DNA of 64,000 nt from Phytohabitans rumicis (GCF_011764445.1 NZ_BLPG01000002.1:62001-126000); one strand, 5' to 3'; counted from the first letter of the stretch, positions 32,435 to 41,339 are shown. Notes: generated by a model not told the origin, from the letters alone. Program-made: numbers and translations.

Positions 32435-32895
32435 GCGACAACCTGACGGTGACCCTGCCGTCCGACCTGGAGATCAAGATGGTCCGGGTGTTCGACGCGC
32501 CGCGCGAGCTCGTGTTCGAGGCGCACGCCAAGGTCGAGCACGTCAAGCACTGGTGGGGGCGGGGCAACCCGCTGGACTGCGAGATGGACTTCCGTCCGGG
32601 CGGCACCTACCGCTTCGTCGAGCACGCGCCGGACGGCGACTACGCGTTCCGGGGTGAGTACCGGGAGATCAGGGCGCCGGAGCTGATCGTGCAGACCTTC
32701 GAGTTCGAGGGCATGCCCGGCCACGTGTGCGTGGAGACGCTGGAGCTGACCGAGGAGGGCGGCAAGACGACCGTCACCAGCGTCACCCGGTTCGACACGA
32801 AGGAGGACCGCGACGGCATGGTGTCCTCCGGCATGGAGGTCGGCGCCCGCGAGTCGTACGAGGCCCTGGCCGCGTACCTGGCGAAGCTCTCCTGA
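32431..32895 (+). CDS. SRPBCC (AHSA1-like) domain protein
   Basis: A 154-residue START-like helix-grip protein. The N-terminal strand IKMVRVFDAPRELVFEAH, KHWWGRGNPLDCEMDFRPGG and the central FEFEGMPGHVCVETLELTEE match the AHSA1 family, ending with the long C-terminal helix ESYEALAAYLAKL. The large cavity binds a hydrophobic ligand that is not identifiable. It is cotranscribed with the ArsR regulator upstream (ATGA overlap) and the reductase-like gene 14 bases downstream, a common three-gene arrangement. Confidence 0.9.
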   Translation: MSDNLTVTLPSDLEIKMVRVFDAPRELVFEAHAKVEHVKHWWGRGNPLDCEMDFRPGGTYRFVEHAPDGDYAFRGEYREIRAPELIVQTFEFEGMPGHVCVETLELTEEGGKTTVTSVTRFDTKEDRDGMVSSGMEVGARESYEALAAYLAKLS

Positions 32896-32909
32896 AGCCG
32901 AGGAGCCTC

Positions 32910-33455
32910 ATGCGAGACCTGACAGTCGACCTGTTTTGCACAGTGGACGGCTGGGGCAGGGGCCGCAACTCACCCGCCTACTTCGGATACGACGGTCCCG
33001 ACCTGCAGGCATGGATCGACCAGCAGCTGGCCCACCCGCACGTGATGCTGATGGGCAGCAACACCTACCGGGCGATGGCGGAGATCACCGCCGGTGGTGA
33101 CGACCCGTCGTTCAAGCGCATGGAGGAGCTGCCCAAGGTGGTGTTCTCCCGGTCGTTGAGAGCGCCGCTGGCGTGGCGCAACACCACGCTGGTGGAGGAG
33201 GACGTCGCGGTGGCCGTACCGAGGATGAAGGACACACCCGGCGATCCGCTCCGGGTGATCGGCAGCCTGTCGTTGGTCCGCAGCCTGTTCCGGCTCGGCC
33301 AGGTGGATCACCTGCGGCTGATGGTGTTTCCGCAGGTGCTCGGGGAGAGCGGGGAGGAGCGCATCCTGCGGGGTCTGCCCGACGCCAACCTGCGTCTCGC
33401 GTCCATCGAGGTGCTGGACGACCGGCTGGTCCTGCTCTCATACCTAGCATCCTAG
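32910..33455 (+). CDS. Dihydrofolate-reductase-like (RibD C-terminal) protein
   Basis: A 181-residue NADPH-binding protein of the RibD_C/DHFR-like superfamily: RDLTVDLFCTVDGWGRG at the N-terminus, HVMLMGSNTYRAMAEI, KVVFSRSLRAPLAW and RVIGSLSLVRSLFRLGQVDH, then LMVFPQVLGESGEE. The real substrate of these small stand-alone proteins is unknown; they are not authentic DHFR. AGGAG (32901) precedes ATG 32910. It belongs to the ArsR-SRPBCC operon. A second member lies at 61537. Confidence 0.88.
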   Translation: MRDLTVDLFCTVDGWGRGRNSPAYFGYDGPDLQAWIDQQLAHPHVMLMGSNTYRAMAEITAGGDDPSFKRMEELPKVVFSRSLRAPLAWRNTTLVEEDVAVAVPRMKDTPGDPLRVIGSLSLVRSLFRLGQVDHLRLMVFPQVLGESGEERILRGLPDANLRLASIEVLDDRLVLLSYLAS

Positions 33456-33549
33456 GACGCCTTACGGGTTGTGTCAGACCGCACAAAGGTTTCACCAACA
33501 CCGATGGGGGAACCACCTTGGCAGGGCACGCAACCCGGAAGGAGCAACA

Positions 33550-33741
33550 ATGAGCTTCACCGATAAGGCTCGGAACAAGGCCGAAGAGCTCAAGGGCACG
33601 GCCAAGGAGCGCATCGGCGACGCGACCGACAACGAGAGCATGCAGGCCGAGGGTGCCCGGGAGCGGGCGCAGGCCAAGGCGAAGCAGGCCGGCGAGAACG
33701 TCAAGGACGCCGGGCGCGACGTACGCGACGCCTTCAGCTGA
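33550..33741 (+). CDS. CsbD-family stress protein
   Basis: A 63-residue, highly charged, helix-rich protein: MSFTDKARNKAEELKGTAKE, RIGDATDNESMQAEGARE, ending NVKDAGRDVRDAFS. This is the CsbD pattern, induced by general stress in several bacteria, molecular role unknown. GGAAGGAG lies eight bases before ATG 33550. It stands alone between the reductase-like gene and a shared terminator with the Fic gene. Confidence 0.93.
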   Translation: MSFTDKARNKAEELKGTAKERIGDATDNESMQAEGARERAQAKAKQAGENVKDAGRDVRDAFS

Positions 33742-33757
33742 CCTCTTGGCGATACCT

Positions 33758-33788
33758 GGGGGCGCCTTCCACTCGGAGGGCGCCCTCC
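33758..33788. terminator. Terminator between csbD-like and fic-like genes
   Basis: GGGGGCGCCTTCC and GGAGGGCGCCCTC form a 13-bp stem with two weak pairs and an ACTC loop, located 16 bases after the CsbD stop and just before the end of the convergent Fic gene. Confidence 0.7.
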
Positions 33789-33789
33789 G

Positions 33790-34929
33790 TCATGTCCGGT
33801 ACGGCTCGGTCGCCGGCGTCCGCAGGTCGTCGACCACCGCGTCGTCGACGTCGCGGGCGCGGCCGGCGGCCACGTAGTAGAGGGTCACGCCGTACCCGTA
33901 GGAGTCGAGCAGCCCTTCTGCCTCCAGCCGGCGGATGTCGCGGATCGCCTGGTCGCGCGAGAGCCCTTCGTCCTGCTGGTACGCCTCGCGGCGCAACCGT
34001 CCGAGGGTGCCCGTGTGCAGGGCGGAGACGGTGCGCTCGGGCAGGCCGAGGCGCTTGACGAGGGCGGTCAGGTCTTCCCAGGTACGGCGGGCGCGTTCCA
34101 GTCGCAGGCGTACCAGGTGGGCCTGCTGGTGGTGGGCGCGCAGGTTGAACCGCACCCAGTCGTGGGCATCCCGCGTGGCGTCGTACGTGCCGCCTGTCTT
34201 CCGGAGTTCGGCGTAGTAGTGCAGCGTGTTGAGTTCGCGGCCGAGCCACTCCTCGATCGAGCAGAATTCCGCGGCCAGGACGCCGGCGCGCGCCAGGACG
34301 AGCGTCTGGAGGCAGCGGGACATCCGTCCGTTCCCGTCCCGCCAGGGGTGGATCCGCACCAGGTTCACGTGCGCCATGGCCGCCCTGACGAGCGGTGGGG
34401 CGTCCGGGTCACCGTCGTTTAGCCAGTCGACCAGCTCGACCATCAGGGGGCGTACCTGGTCGGGATCGGGTCCGACGTAGGCCGGGTTCATCGGGTCGTC
34501 TCCGGCCACCATGATGCCGCCGTCCCGGTAGCGTCCCGGCCACTGCGCGGGGCGCGAGCGCAGCATCATGAAGTGCAGCGCGGAAAGCACCATCTCGTGG
34601 TGGGTGAAGTACTCCATGGCGGGCGTCTGGAGGACCCAGCTCAGCGCGTCCCGGTAGCCGGCCACAGCCTCGCGGGTCTCATCCGGCACGTCGGCCGGGA
34701 CGGGCCCGTCGGCGACGATCGCGGTTGCGGTGTCGAGGCTGACCTTGTAGCTCTCGATGCTGTTGGAACCCTGGACCGCGCCGGCGACGAGTTGCTGGCG
34801 GAGGTGTCCCTCCCAACGGTGTTTGGCCGGGTCGCCGTCGGTGGCTTGGCGCAGATCCTCGTAACACGCCTCGATTTCGGCGAGGACGCGGGCGTCGTTG
34901 GCGTCGAGCTTCGGCACCTGAAACAGCAT
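33790..34929 (-). CDS. Fic-domain protein (AMP-transferase family)
   Basis: A 379-residue class II-like Fic protein. Fic enzymes transfer AMP or related groups to target proteins. An N-terminal inhibitory-type helix (AGAVQGSNSIESYKVS; the E is followed by Ser rather than Gly/Asn) precedes the Fic core. The active-site loop is complete: NLVRIHPWRDGNGRMSRCLQ. The flap region MMLRSRPAQWPGRYRDGGIMV contains the usual R-x-G-x-Y hairpin. A C-terminal winged helix (LSRDQAIRDIRRLEAEGLLDS) suggests DNA binding or oligomerisation. Start ATG 34929 (MLFQVPKLDAND) is chosen because the upstream extension lies in a repeat. Confidence 0.9.
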   Translation of the reverse strand: MLFQVPKLDANDARVLAEIEACYEDLRQATDGDPAKHRWEGHLRQQLVAGAVQGSNSIESYKVSLDTATAIVADGPVPADVPDETREAVAGYRDALSWVLQTPAMEYFTHHEMVLSALHFMMLRSRPAQWPGRYRDGGIMVAGDDPMNPAYVGPDPDQVRPLMVELVDWLNDGDPDAPPLVRAAMAHVNLVRIHPWRDGNGRMSRCLQTLVLARAGVLAAEFCSIEEWLGRELNTLHYYAELRKTGGTYDATRDAHDWVRFNLRAHHQQAHLVRLRLERARRTWEDLTALVKRLGLPERTVSALHTGTLGRLRREAYQQDEGLSRDQAIRDIRRLEAEGLLDSYGYGVTLYYVAAGRARDVDDAVVDDLRTPATEPYRT

Positions 34930-34989
34930 GCCTCCGATGCTACGACGATCGGAGCATTGGTCCCATCCGCCCAATTCCGTCCGCCCGCC

Positions 34990-35065
34990 GATCAAGGGAA
35001 ACCGCGTCGATCAAGGGCATATGGCCGTGGATCGGAGATCAAAGCACGGCCATATGCCCTTGATC
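34990..35065 (+). repeat. 76-bp palindromic repeat, copy 5 (inside the 3' end of kamA)
   Basis: Outer half-site at 34990; arms at 35009-35029 and 35045-35065 are perfectly complementary; the inner arm reads CATATGGCCGTG here. Loop GATCGGAGATCAAAG. The right arm and loop encode the last residues and the stop codon of kamA on the minus strand. Confidence 0.92.
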
Positions 35066-36448
35066 GACGGGAAGAGGGGGCGCGGGGGACGCAGGGGGCA
35101 CGGGGGACAAAGGGGAGGCGGGGAGGGCGGGGGAAGAGGGGCGGGGCCACCAGCGCTGGCCGGACGGGGGGAGGGTGTCGATTGGGTCGTAGTAGGGGTA
35201 GCGGCGGGCCAGGGCCTCGGTGTCGTCGGACTCCAGGGAGGTGCGGTAGTTCTTGGTCCAGTACGAGATGCCGTGCTCGCGGTCGTACTCGGTGACCATG
35301 TGGACCCAGCGCTTGCCGACCAGGGGTACGTCGCAGACGATCCGTGGGGTGGCGTACCCGGGCAGGTAGCCCATGATGTCGTGCTGCAGTTCCTGGGCCT
35401 GCCACACCGGCACCCGCCAGTGCTCGGCGTTGGGGATCATGTCGCACATGTAGAAGTAGTACGGCAGGATGCCCGCCTCGCCTTGCAGCGCGAAGCACAG
35501 GTCGAGCAGGTCGGTGCTGGTGGCGTTGACGCCGCGCATGAGGACGCCCTGGTTGCGGACGTCGCGTACGCCGACCTCGAGGGCGGTCTGGGCGGCGCGG
35601 GCCACCAGGGGGGTCAGCGAGTTGGCGTGGTTGACGTGGGTGTGGATGGCGAGGTTGACGCCGCGCCGGGCGGCGGTGCGGGCGACGCGTTCGAGGCCCT
35701 CCACGACGTCGGGCTGGAGCCAGTGCTGGGGCAGGCCCATGAGCGCCTTGGTGGCGAGCCGGATGTCGCGGATGGTTTCGATGTCGAGCAGGCGCATGAG
35801 GTACGACTCGAGGTGGCGCCAGGGCACGTTGGCGACGTCGCCGCCGGAGACGACGACGTCGCGTACGCCGGGGTGGGCGCGCAGGTAGGCGACGTGGGCG
35901 TCGTACCGCTCGACGGGTTTGAGGGTGAGCTTGAGTTTCTCGACGGCGGGGGTCGAGTTGCCGACGAGGTCCATGCGGGTGCAGTGGCCGCAGTACTGGG
36001 GGCAGGTGGACAGCAGTTCGGCGAGGACCTTGGTGGGGTAGCGGTGGGTGAGTCCTTCGGCGACCCACATGTCGTGCTCGTGCAGGGAGTCGCGGGTGGC
36101 GTACGGGTGGGACGGCCAGTCGGTGCGGCGGTCGGAGGCGACCGGGATCATGTAGCGCCGGACCGGGTCGGCGTGGAAGTCCTCGGTGGACATGGTGTTG
36201 AGCATCTGCGGCGTGACCAGCATCGACATGGTGGCGCTGGCGCGCTGGTCGAGGGCGAGGTCCGCGTAGAACGAATCGGGTACGAGGTCGCCGAGGACGG
36301 TGTGCAGTTGGCGGGCGTTCTTGACGCAGTGGACGCGCTGCCACTGGGCGGATTCCCACTGGTCGCGGGTGACGTCGCGCCAGCCGGGGAAACGGGTCCA
36401 GTCCGGTTCGACGAGCTCGCGGCGGCGGTACTCGTACGGCTGTGACAC
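35039..36448 (-). CDS. kamA: KamA-family radical-SAM aminomutase (lysine 2,3-aminomutase-like)
   Basis: Predicted to convert L-lysine to beta-lysine using SAM, an Fe-S cluster and PLP. 469 residues. The cluster motif is C149-x3-C153-x2-C156 in STCPQYCGHCTRMD; SGGDVANVPW is the SAM-side GGD loop. LMRGVNATSTDLLDLCF and ILPYYFYMCDMIPNAEHWR match the barrel end that binds substrate. The PGGGGK lysine for PLP is not seen in standard form; Lys in VPLVGKRWVHM is the candidate, so substrate specificity is less certain. It diverges from the kdd-kamDE operon, which strongly suggests lysine. GTG 36448 has AGGAGG upstream. The proline-rich tail ends in repeat-encoded residues. Confidence 0.9.
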   Translation of the reverse strand: MSQPYEYRRRELVEPDWTRFPGWRDVTRDQWESAQWQRVHCVKNARQLHTVLGDLVPDSFYADLALDQRASATMSMLVTPQMLNTMSTEDFHADPVRRYMIPVASDRRTDWPSHPYATRDSLHEHDMWVAEGLTHRYPTKVLAELLSTCPQYCGHCTRMDLVGNSTPAVEKLKLTLKPVERYDAHVAYLRAHPGVRDVVVSGGDVANVPWRHLESYLMRLLDIETIRDIRLATKALMGLPQHWLQPDVVEGLERVARTAARRGVNLAIHTHVNHANSLTPLVARAAQTALEVGVRDVRNQGVLMRGVNATSTDLLDLCFALQGEAGILPYYFYMCDMIPNAEHWRVPVWQAQELQHDIMGYLPGYATPRIVCDVPLVGKRWVHMVTEYDREHGISYWTKNYRTSLESDDTEALARRYPYYDPIDTLPPSGQRWWPRPSSPALPASPLSPVPPASPAPPLPVDQGHMAVL

Positions 36449-36481
36449 GATGCCTCCTGGAAATCCTCCGGCGATCTAGAT

Positions 36482-36497
36482 AATCTACCGTAAGATT
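36482..36497. promoter_or_regulatory. Candidate operator between kamA and kdd
   Basis: AATCT-N6-AGATT is a perfect inverted repeat in an unusually AT-rich patch; the palindrome ATCTAGAT (36474-36481) abuts it. The site lies 24 bases before the kdd start and 33 bases before the kamA start, so one regulator could control both divergent units. Confidence 0.5.
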
Positions 36498-36520
36498 TCC
36501 CGCGAGAGAGGGCAAGGCCG

Positions 36521-37594
36521 ATGACTTCGCCGGTTGGGCTGCATCGCGTGCTGGAGCCGGCCGGGGTGCTGCCGCAGGCCGCCCTCCGCCTGGACGCCCG
36601 GCCGGAGATCGGCGCGGACGAGGTGCGGGTACGCGTCGAGCGGCTGAACCTGGACGCGGCGAGCTTCCGGCAGTTGTCGGACAAGCACGGCGGCGACGGC
36701 GGCAAGGTGGTCGCCGAGGTGCTCGACATCATCGAGACCCGGGGCAAGATGCACAATCCGGTCACGGGGTCGGGCGGCATGTTGATCGGCACGGTGGACG
36801 AGGTCGGCCCGGATTCTCCGCTCGGGCTACGCGAAGGGGACCGCGTCGCCACCCTCGTCTCGCTCACCCTGACCCCGCTGCGCGTCACCGGGACGGACTG
36901 GGACGGCCGAAGTGAGCAGGTCCCCTGCACCGGCCACGCGATCCTCTTCGCGAGGTCGGTGGCCGCCGTGCTGCCCGACGACCTGGACCCCCGCCTGGCG
37001 CTCGCCGTGCTGGACGTCTGCGGCGCACCCGCCCTGACCGCCCGCGTCGTCTCGCGAAGTCGATCAGGGACTGCGTCCCCCGGCACGCTGCCAGACACGC
37101 CCGCCAACTCCCTGATCAACACGCAAGGCGTCAGCGTGGCGGTGCTGGGGGCGGCCGGGAAGAGCGGGTCGCTGGCACTCGCGGCGGCGCGGAAGGAGGG
37201 CGCACGCCGTACCGTCGGGGTGGTCGTCGATGAGGCGGAGGCGGCGCGGTTGCGCGAGGCCGGCCTCGCCGACGAGGTCGTGGTGGCGGACGCGCGGGAT
37301 CCGGTGGCGGTCGCGGCCGCGGTGGGCACGCCGGTGGACGTCACCGTGGTGTGCGTGGACGTGCCGGGCTGCGAGCACGGCGCGATCCTGGCCACCGCGG
37401 ACGGCGGCACGGTGGTGTTCTTCTCGATGGCGACGAGCTTCGCGGCCGCCGCGCTGGGCGCGGAGGGTCTGGCGGCGGACGTGACGATGCTGGTCGGCAA
37501 CGGGTACGTCCCGGGCCACGCCGCCTACGCGCTCGGACTGGTCCGCGACGTTCCAGCCGTCAAGAAACTTTTCGAGGGCAGACTGGCCCCATGA
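36521..37594 (+). CDS. kdd: L-erythro-3,5-diaminohexanoate dehydrogenase with a repeat-derived insertion
   Basis: Oxidises 3,5-diaminohexanoate to 3-keto-5-aminohexanoate in lysine fermentation. 357 residues: an N-terminal domain (GKMHNPVTGSGGMLIGTVDEVG and VPCTGHAILF are family landmarks) and a Rossmann domain (VAVLGAAGKSGSLALAAARK). Between them, residues about 179-201 come from an interspersed palindromic repeat (37060-37119) that remains in frame. The insertion replaces the short linker normally found before the glycine-rich strand, so the fold probably survives. ATGA overlap joins it to the amidohydrolase. It starts the six-gene operon that diverges from kamA. Confidence 0.92.
   Translation: MTSPVGLHRVLEPAGVLPQAALRLDARPEIGADEVRVRVERLNLDAASFRQLSDKHGGDGGKVVAEVLDIIETRGKMHNPVTGSGGMLIGTVDEVGPDSPLGLREGDRVATLVSLTLTPLRVTGTDWDGRSEQVPCTGHAILFARSVAAVLPDDLDPRLALAVLDVCGAPALTARVVSRSRSGTASPGTLPDTPANSLINTQGVSVAVLGAAGKSGSLALAAARKEGARRTVGVVVDEAEAARLREAGLADEVVVADARDPVAVAAAVGTPVDVTVVCVDVPGCEHGAILATADGGTVVFFSMATSFAAAALGAEGLAADVTMLVGNGYVPGHAAYALGLVRDVPAVKKLFEGRLAP
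37060..37119. repeat. 60-bp GATCAGGGA palindromic repeat, copy B, inside kdd
   Basis: TCGATCAGGGAC (37060-37071) and CTCCCTGATCAA (37108-37119) are inverted and surround 36 bases; ACACGC follows as in the other copy's flank. The 60-bp length keeps the kdd frame open. The related copy lies at 31930-31988. Confidence 0.82.
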
Positions 37595-39089
37595 CTGAAG
37601 CCACCCTGTACCGCAGCGGCCGTGTCTACAGCCCCGCGGACCCCCGGGCCACCGCGCTGCTGGTGCGCGACGGGTCGATCGCGTGGGTCGGCCCGGACGC
37701 GGAGGCTCCGGCGGCGGAGGCCACCGTGGACCTGGACGGCGCGCTGGTTACGCCCGCGTTCGTGGACGCGCATGTACACAGCACCGATACCGGACTGGCG
37801 CTGTCCGGTTTGGACCTGACCGGGGTCCGGTCCGCAGGCGAGCTGCTGGACGCGGTGGCGGCGCACGCCGAGCGGCTGCCGGCCGGCGCGGTGGTGTTGG
37901 GGTACGGGTGGGACGAGACGACGTGGGCGGACCAGCGCAAGCCGGACCCGGCCGCGTTGGCCCGGGCGGCGGGGGCCGCCGGGCGTACCTGTCGCAGGCG
38001 TGTATCCACTCGGCGCTGTGCACGCCAGACCTGCTGGCGGCGGCGCGGGGCATGCCGGGGTACGACGGGTCCGGCTGGGTACGGCGGGACGCCCACGACG
38101 CGGTGCGGGCCTTGGCCCTGGAGTCGATCCCGGCGGCGCAGCGGACCGAGGCGCAGCGGGCGGCGCTGCGGACGGCGGCGGGGCTGGGCATCGCGGCGGT
38201 GCACGAGTGCGGCGGGCCGGGCACGTCCAGCGAGCGCGACTTCACCAACCTGCTCGCCCTGTCCGGACAGGGCCTGCCGGAGGTGTACGGCTACTGGGGC
38301 GAGCTGATGGCCGCGGCGAAGGCGAAGGAGCTGGGCGCGGTCGGTGCCGGCGGCGACCTGTACGCGGACGGGGCGCTGGGGTCGCAGACGGCGCACCTGT
38401 CGGAGTCCTATCAGGACGTGGACGGCTGCGGGCACGGGTACGTCACCGCCGAGCAGGTGCGTGACCATCTGCTGGACTGTGCGGCGTACGGGGTGCAGGG
38501 CGGGTTCCACGCGATCGGCGATGCGGCGATCGGGACGGTGCTGGCCGGGTTCGCGGAGGTGGCCGGGAAGCTGGGCGTGGACCGGCTGCGGGAGGCGCGG
38601 CACCGGGTCGAGCACGCCGAGATCATGAACAAGCGGCTGATCGCCGGCTTCGTCGAGTACGGCATCGTGGCGAGCGTGCAGCCGGCGTTCGACCGGCTGT
38701 GGGGCGGCGAGTCGCAGATGTACGCGCAGCGCCTGGGTGTGCGGCGGTCGCTGGAGTCGAACCCGTTGGGCGCGATGCACGGGGTGGGCGTGGCGCTGGC
38801 GTTCGGGTCGGACTCGCCGGTGACGCCGCTGGACCCGTGGGGTTCGGTGCGGGCGGCCACCCACCATTTCAACCCGGTGCAGCGGATGAGCGTGAAGGCG
38901 GCGTTCGCGGCGCACACCCGGGGCGGGTGGCGGGCGGTGCACCGCGACCACGAGGGGGTGCTGGCGCCGGGTGCGCCGGCGACGTTCGCGGTGTGGTCCG
39001 TGGACGCGTTCCCGACCTTCGACGACGACGGCCCACTGCCGGTGTGCCGGCGCACAGTGCTACGTGGACAGGTTCTCTATGAAACTTGA
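37591..39089 (+). CDS. YtcJ-type amidohydrolase in the lysine operon (frameshifted)
   Basis: A metal-dependent hydrolase of the amidohydrolase-3 type, about 499 residues when joined. The first frame has the metal-binding HVHSTDTG after TPAFVDA and ends near 37975; the rest continues in the next frame with YLSQACIHSALCTPDLLA, GGFHAIGDAAIGTVLAGF, RVEHAEIMNKRLIAGF and ALAFGSDSPVTPLDPWGS, all expected metal or active-site segments. One G missing from the five-G run at 37971-37975 explains the shift. It overlaps kdd (ATGA) and kamD (11 bases). No hydrolase is needed in the known lysine pathway, so its role is open; it may act on a side product. Confidence 0.85.
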
Positions 39090-40608
39090 TCTGGATCCGA
39101 CGCTGGTGGTCCGGGCCCGCGAACTGGCCGCGCGGGCCGGCCGGCCGGTGGTCGACCTGGCCCGCGCGCACACCACCGTGTCGGTGGAGCGGGCGGTGCT
39201 GCGGCTGGCCGGGGTGGCCGGGGCCGACCCGGACGGCATCCCGTGGGTCAACCGGCTCGTCGACGCGGTGCGCGCCGACGTCGGGTTGGGGCACGGGGTG
39301 GCGGTGCCGGTGTTCGACGCGCTGCTGCGCGAGGGCATCGATGATGTCACGCTGCTGGCGCAGAAGGCGTCGGCCGGGTCGGTGCGGTTCCGCGTACCCG
39401 AAAAGCAGGCTGGACCGCGGCGGGCGGCGAGAAAACACGTGCAGGCCGGGCTGCGGCGGATCGACCGGCGCCGCGCGGAGCGCGAGCGCCTCGTCAAGCG
39501 GCACGGCGACGCGCCGCGGCGGCCGTGGATCTACCTGATCGTGGCGACCGGGGACATCTTCGAGGACATCCCGCAGGCGCAGGCGGCGGCCCGGGCGGGC
39601 GCGGACGTGATCGCGGTGATCCGGTCGACGGGGCAGTCGCTGCTGGACTACGTGCCGGAGGGGGCGACCCGGGAGGGGTTCGCCGGCACATACGCGACGC
39701 AGGAGAACTTCCGGCTGATGCGGGCGGCGCTGGACGAGTCCTCGCGGGAGCTGGGCCGGTACGTGCGGTTGACGAACTACGCGTCCGGGCTGTGCATGCC
39801 GGAGATGGCGGTGCTGGCCGGCCTGGAGCGGCTGGACATGATGCTCAACGACTCGATGTACGGGATCCTGTTCCGGGACATCAACCCGATCCGCACCTTC
39901 GTGGACCAGCGGTTCTCCCGGCAGGTGCACGCCCGCGCCGGCATCGTCATCAACACCGGTGAGGACAACTACCTGACCACCGCCGACGCGGTCGAGGCCG
40001 CGCACACGGTGACGGTCTCGCAGCTGCTGAACGAGTACTTCGCGCACGAGGCGGGGCTGGCCGACTGGCAGCTGGGGCTGGGGCACGCGTTCGAGATCAA
40101 CCCGGATCTGCCGGAGTCGTTCCGGCTGGAGCTGGCGCACGCGCTGCTGGCCCGGGAGCTGTTTCCGGACGCGCCGCTGAAGTGGATGCCGCCGACCCGG
40201 CACATGACCGGGGACGTGTTCCGCGGCAACCTGCTGGACGGGTTCTTCAACCTGGTCGGGGCGATGACCGGGCAGGGCATCCTGCTGGTCGGCATGATGA
40301 CCGAGGCGGTGGTGACGCCGTGGCTGTCCGACCGGGACATCGCGCTGCAGAACGTGCGGTACGTGCTGGGCGCGGCCGGTGGGCTGCACGAGGACTTCGT
40401 GCCGGCGCCGGGCGGGTTCATCCAGCGGCGCGCGCATGAGGTGCTCGCTTCGTCGATCGAGCTGCTCGAGAGGATCGAGGCGGAAGGTCTGCTGGCGGCG
40501 ATCGCGGACGGGACGTTCGGCATCATGAAACGCCCCGCGGACCGCGGCAAGGGGCTGGACGGGGTCGCCAAGCACGAGGCGGACTACTACAACCCGGCGA
40601 TCTCGTGA
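39079..40608 (+). CDS. kamD: Lysine 5,6-aminomutase alpha subunit
   Basis: Large subunit of the PLP- and adenosylcobalamin-dependent enzyme that moves the terminal amino group of beta-lysine (or D-lysine) to carbon 5. 509 residues form a TIM-barrel. Family blocks are IYLIVATGDIFEDIPQAQAAA, RSTGQSLLDYVPEGATREGF, TYATQENFRLMRAALDE, NYASGLCMPEMAVLAG and KWMPPTRHMTGDVFRGN. The length is normal for the family. It starts at ATG 39079 inside the 3' end of the amidohydrolase and overlaps kamE (GTGA), so the two subunits are made together. Confidence 0.95.
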   Translation: MKLDLDPTLVVRARELAARAGRPVVDLARAHTTVSVERAVLRLAGVAGADPDGIPWVNRLVDAVRADVGLGHGVAVPVFDALLREGIDDVTLLAQKASAGSVRFRVPEKQAGPRRAARKHVQAGLRRIDRRRAERERLVKRHGDAPRRPWIYLIVATGDIFEDIPQAQAAARAGADVIAVIRSTGQSLLDYVPEGATREGFAGTYATQENFRLMRAALDESSRELGRYVRLTNYASGLCMPEMAVLAGLERLDMMLNDSMYGILFRDINPIRTFVDQRFSRQVHARAGIVINTGEDNYLTTADAVEAAHTVTVSQLLNEYFAHEAGLADWQLGLGHAFEINPDLPESFRLELAHALLARELFPDAPLKWMPPTRHMTGDVFRGNLLDGFFNLVGAMTGQGILLVGMMTEAVVTPWLSDRDIALQNVRYVLGAAGGLHEDFVPAPGGFIQRRAHEVLASSIELLERIEAEGLLAAIADGTFGIMKRPADRGKGLDGVAKHEADYYNPAIS

Positions 40609-41339
40609 GCGGGCAGGTCATCCGGCCGTACGGGGACACCACCGGGGACGGGATGGTGCAGGTGTCGTTCACCCTGCCGCTCCCGCACGACAAGCGCGCC
40701 GAGGGTGCCGCCCTGCAGCTGGCCGGCAAGATGGGTCTGGAGCCGGCGCTGCTGGTGCACGCCAAGCAGATGGGCGACGGGTACACGTTCTTCGTCGTGT
40801 ACGGGCGGGTGCACCACCTGGTCGACCTGTCCGCGGTGCAGGTGCTGGAGCGGGACTATCCGCTGCTGTCCGCCAAGGAGGTCAACGCGCTGGTCAAGCG
40901 GCGGCTGCGGCGCAAGCTGTCGGTGGTGGGGGCGTGCATCGGCACCGACGCGCACACCGTCGGTATCGACGCGATCCTCAACCTCAAGGGCATCGCCGGG
41001 GAGAAGGGTCTGGAGTACTACCGGGAGCTGAAGGTGGTCAACCTGGGCGCGCAGGTGACCGTGCCGGAGCTGGTCGAGGCGGCCCGGGTGGAAAAGGCCG
41101 ACGCCGTCCTGGTGTCCCAGGTGGTCACCCAGCGGGACGCGCACCTGCACAACGTGCGGGAGATGTCGGCGGCGTTCCGGGAGGCGTTCCCGGCGGGGCG
41201 GCGGCCGCTGCTGGTGGCCGGCGGGCCGCGGTTCGACGAGACGATGGCCGGCGAGCTGGGCGTGGACCGCATCTTCGGCCGCGGCACCACGCCCCGCGAG
41301 GTGGCCAGCTACCTGGTGAAGGAGCTGGTGAACGCATGA
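40605..41339 (+). CDS. kamE: Lysine 5,6-aminomutase beta subunit
   Basis: Small subunit that carries the cobalamin-binding domain. 244 residues. The B12 signature Asp-x-His-x2-Gly is in CIGTDAHTVGID (His117, the lower cobalt ligand), with SQVVTQRDAHLHNVREM and VAGGPRFDETMAGELGVDRI later in the Rossmann-like fold. The PLP lysine is likely in ILNLKGIAGEKG (Lys128), close to the B12 motif as in the characterised enzyme. Both the start (GTG 40605) and the stop (ATGA with kal) overlap neighbours. Confidence 0.95.
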   Translation: MSGQVIRPYGDTTGDGMVQVSFTLPLPHDKRAEGAALQLAGKMGLEPALLVHAKQMGDGYTFFVVYGRVHHLVDLSAVQVLERDYPLLSAKEVNALVKRRLRRKLSVVGACIGTDAHTVGIDAILNLKGIAGEKGLEYYRELKVVNLGAQVTVPELVEAARVEKADAVLVSQVVTQRDAHLHNVREMSAAFREAFPAGRRPLLVAGGPRFDETMAGELGVDRIFGRGTTPREVASYLVKELVNA

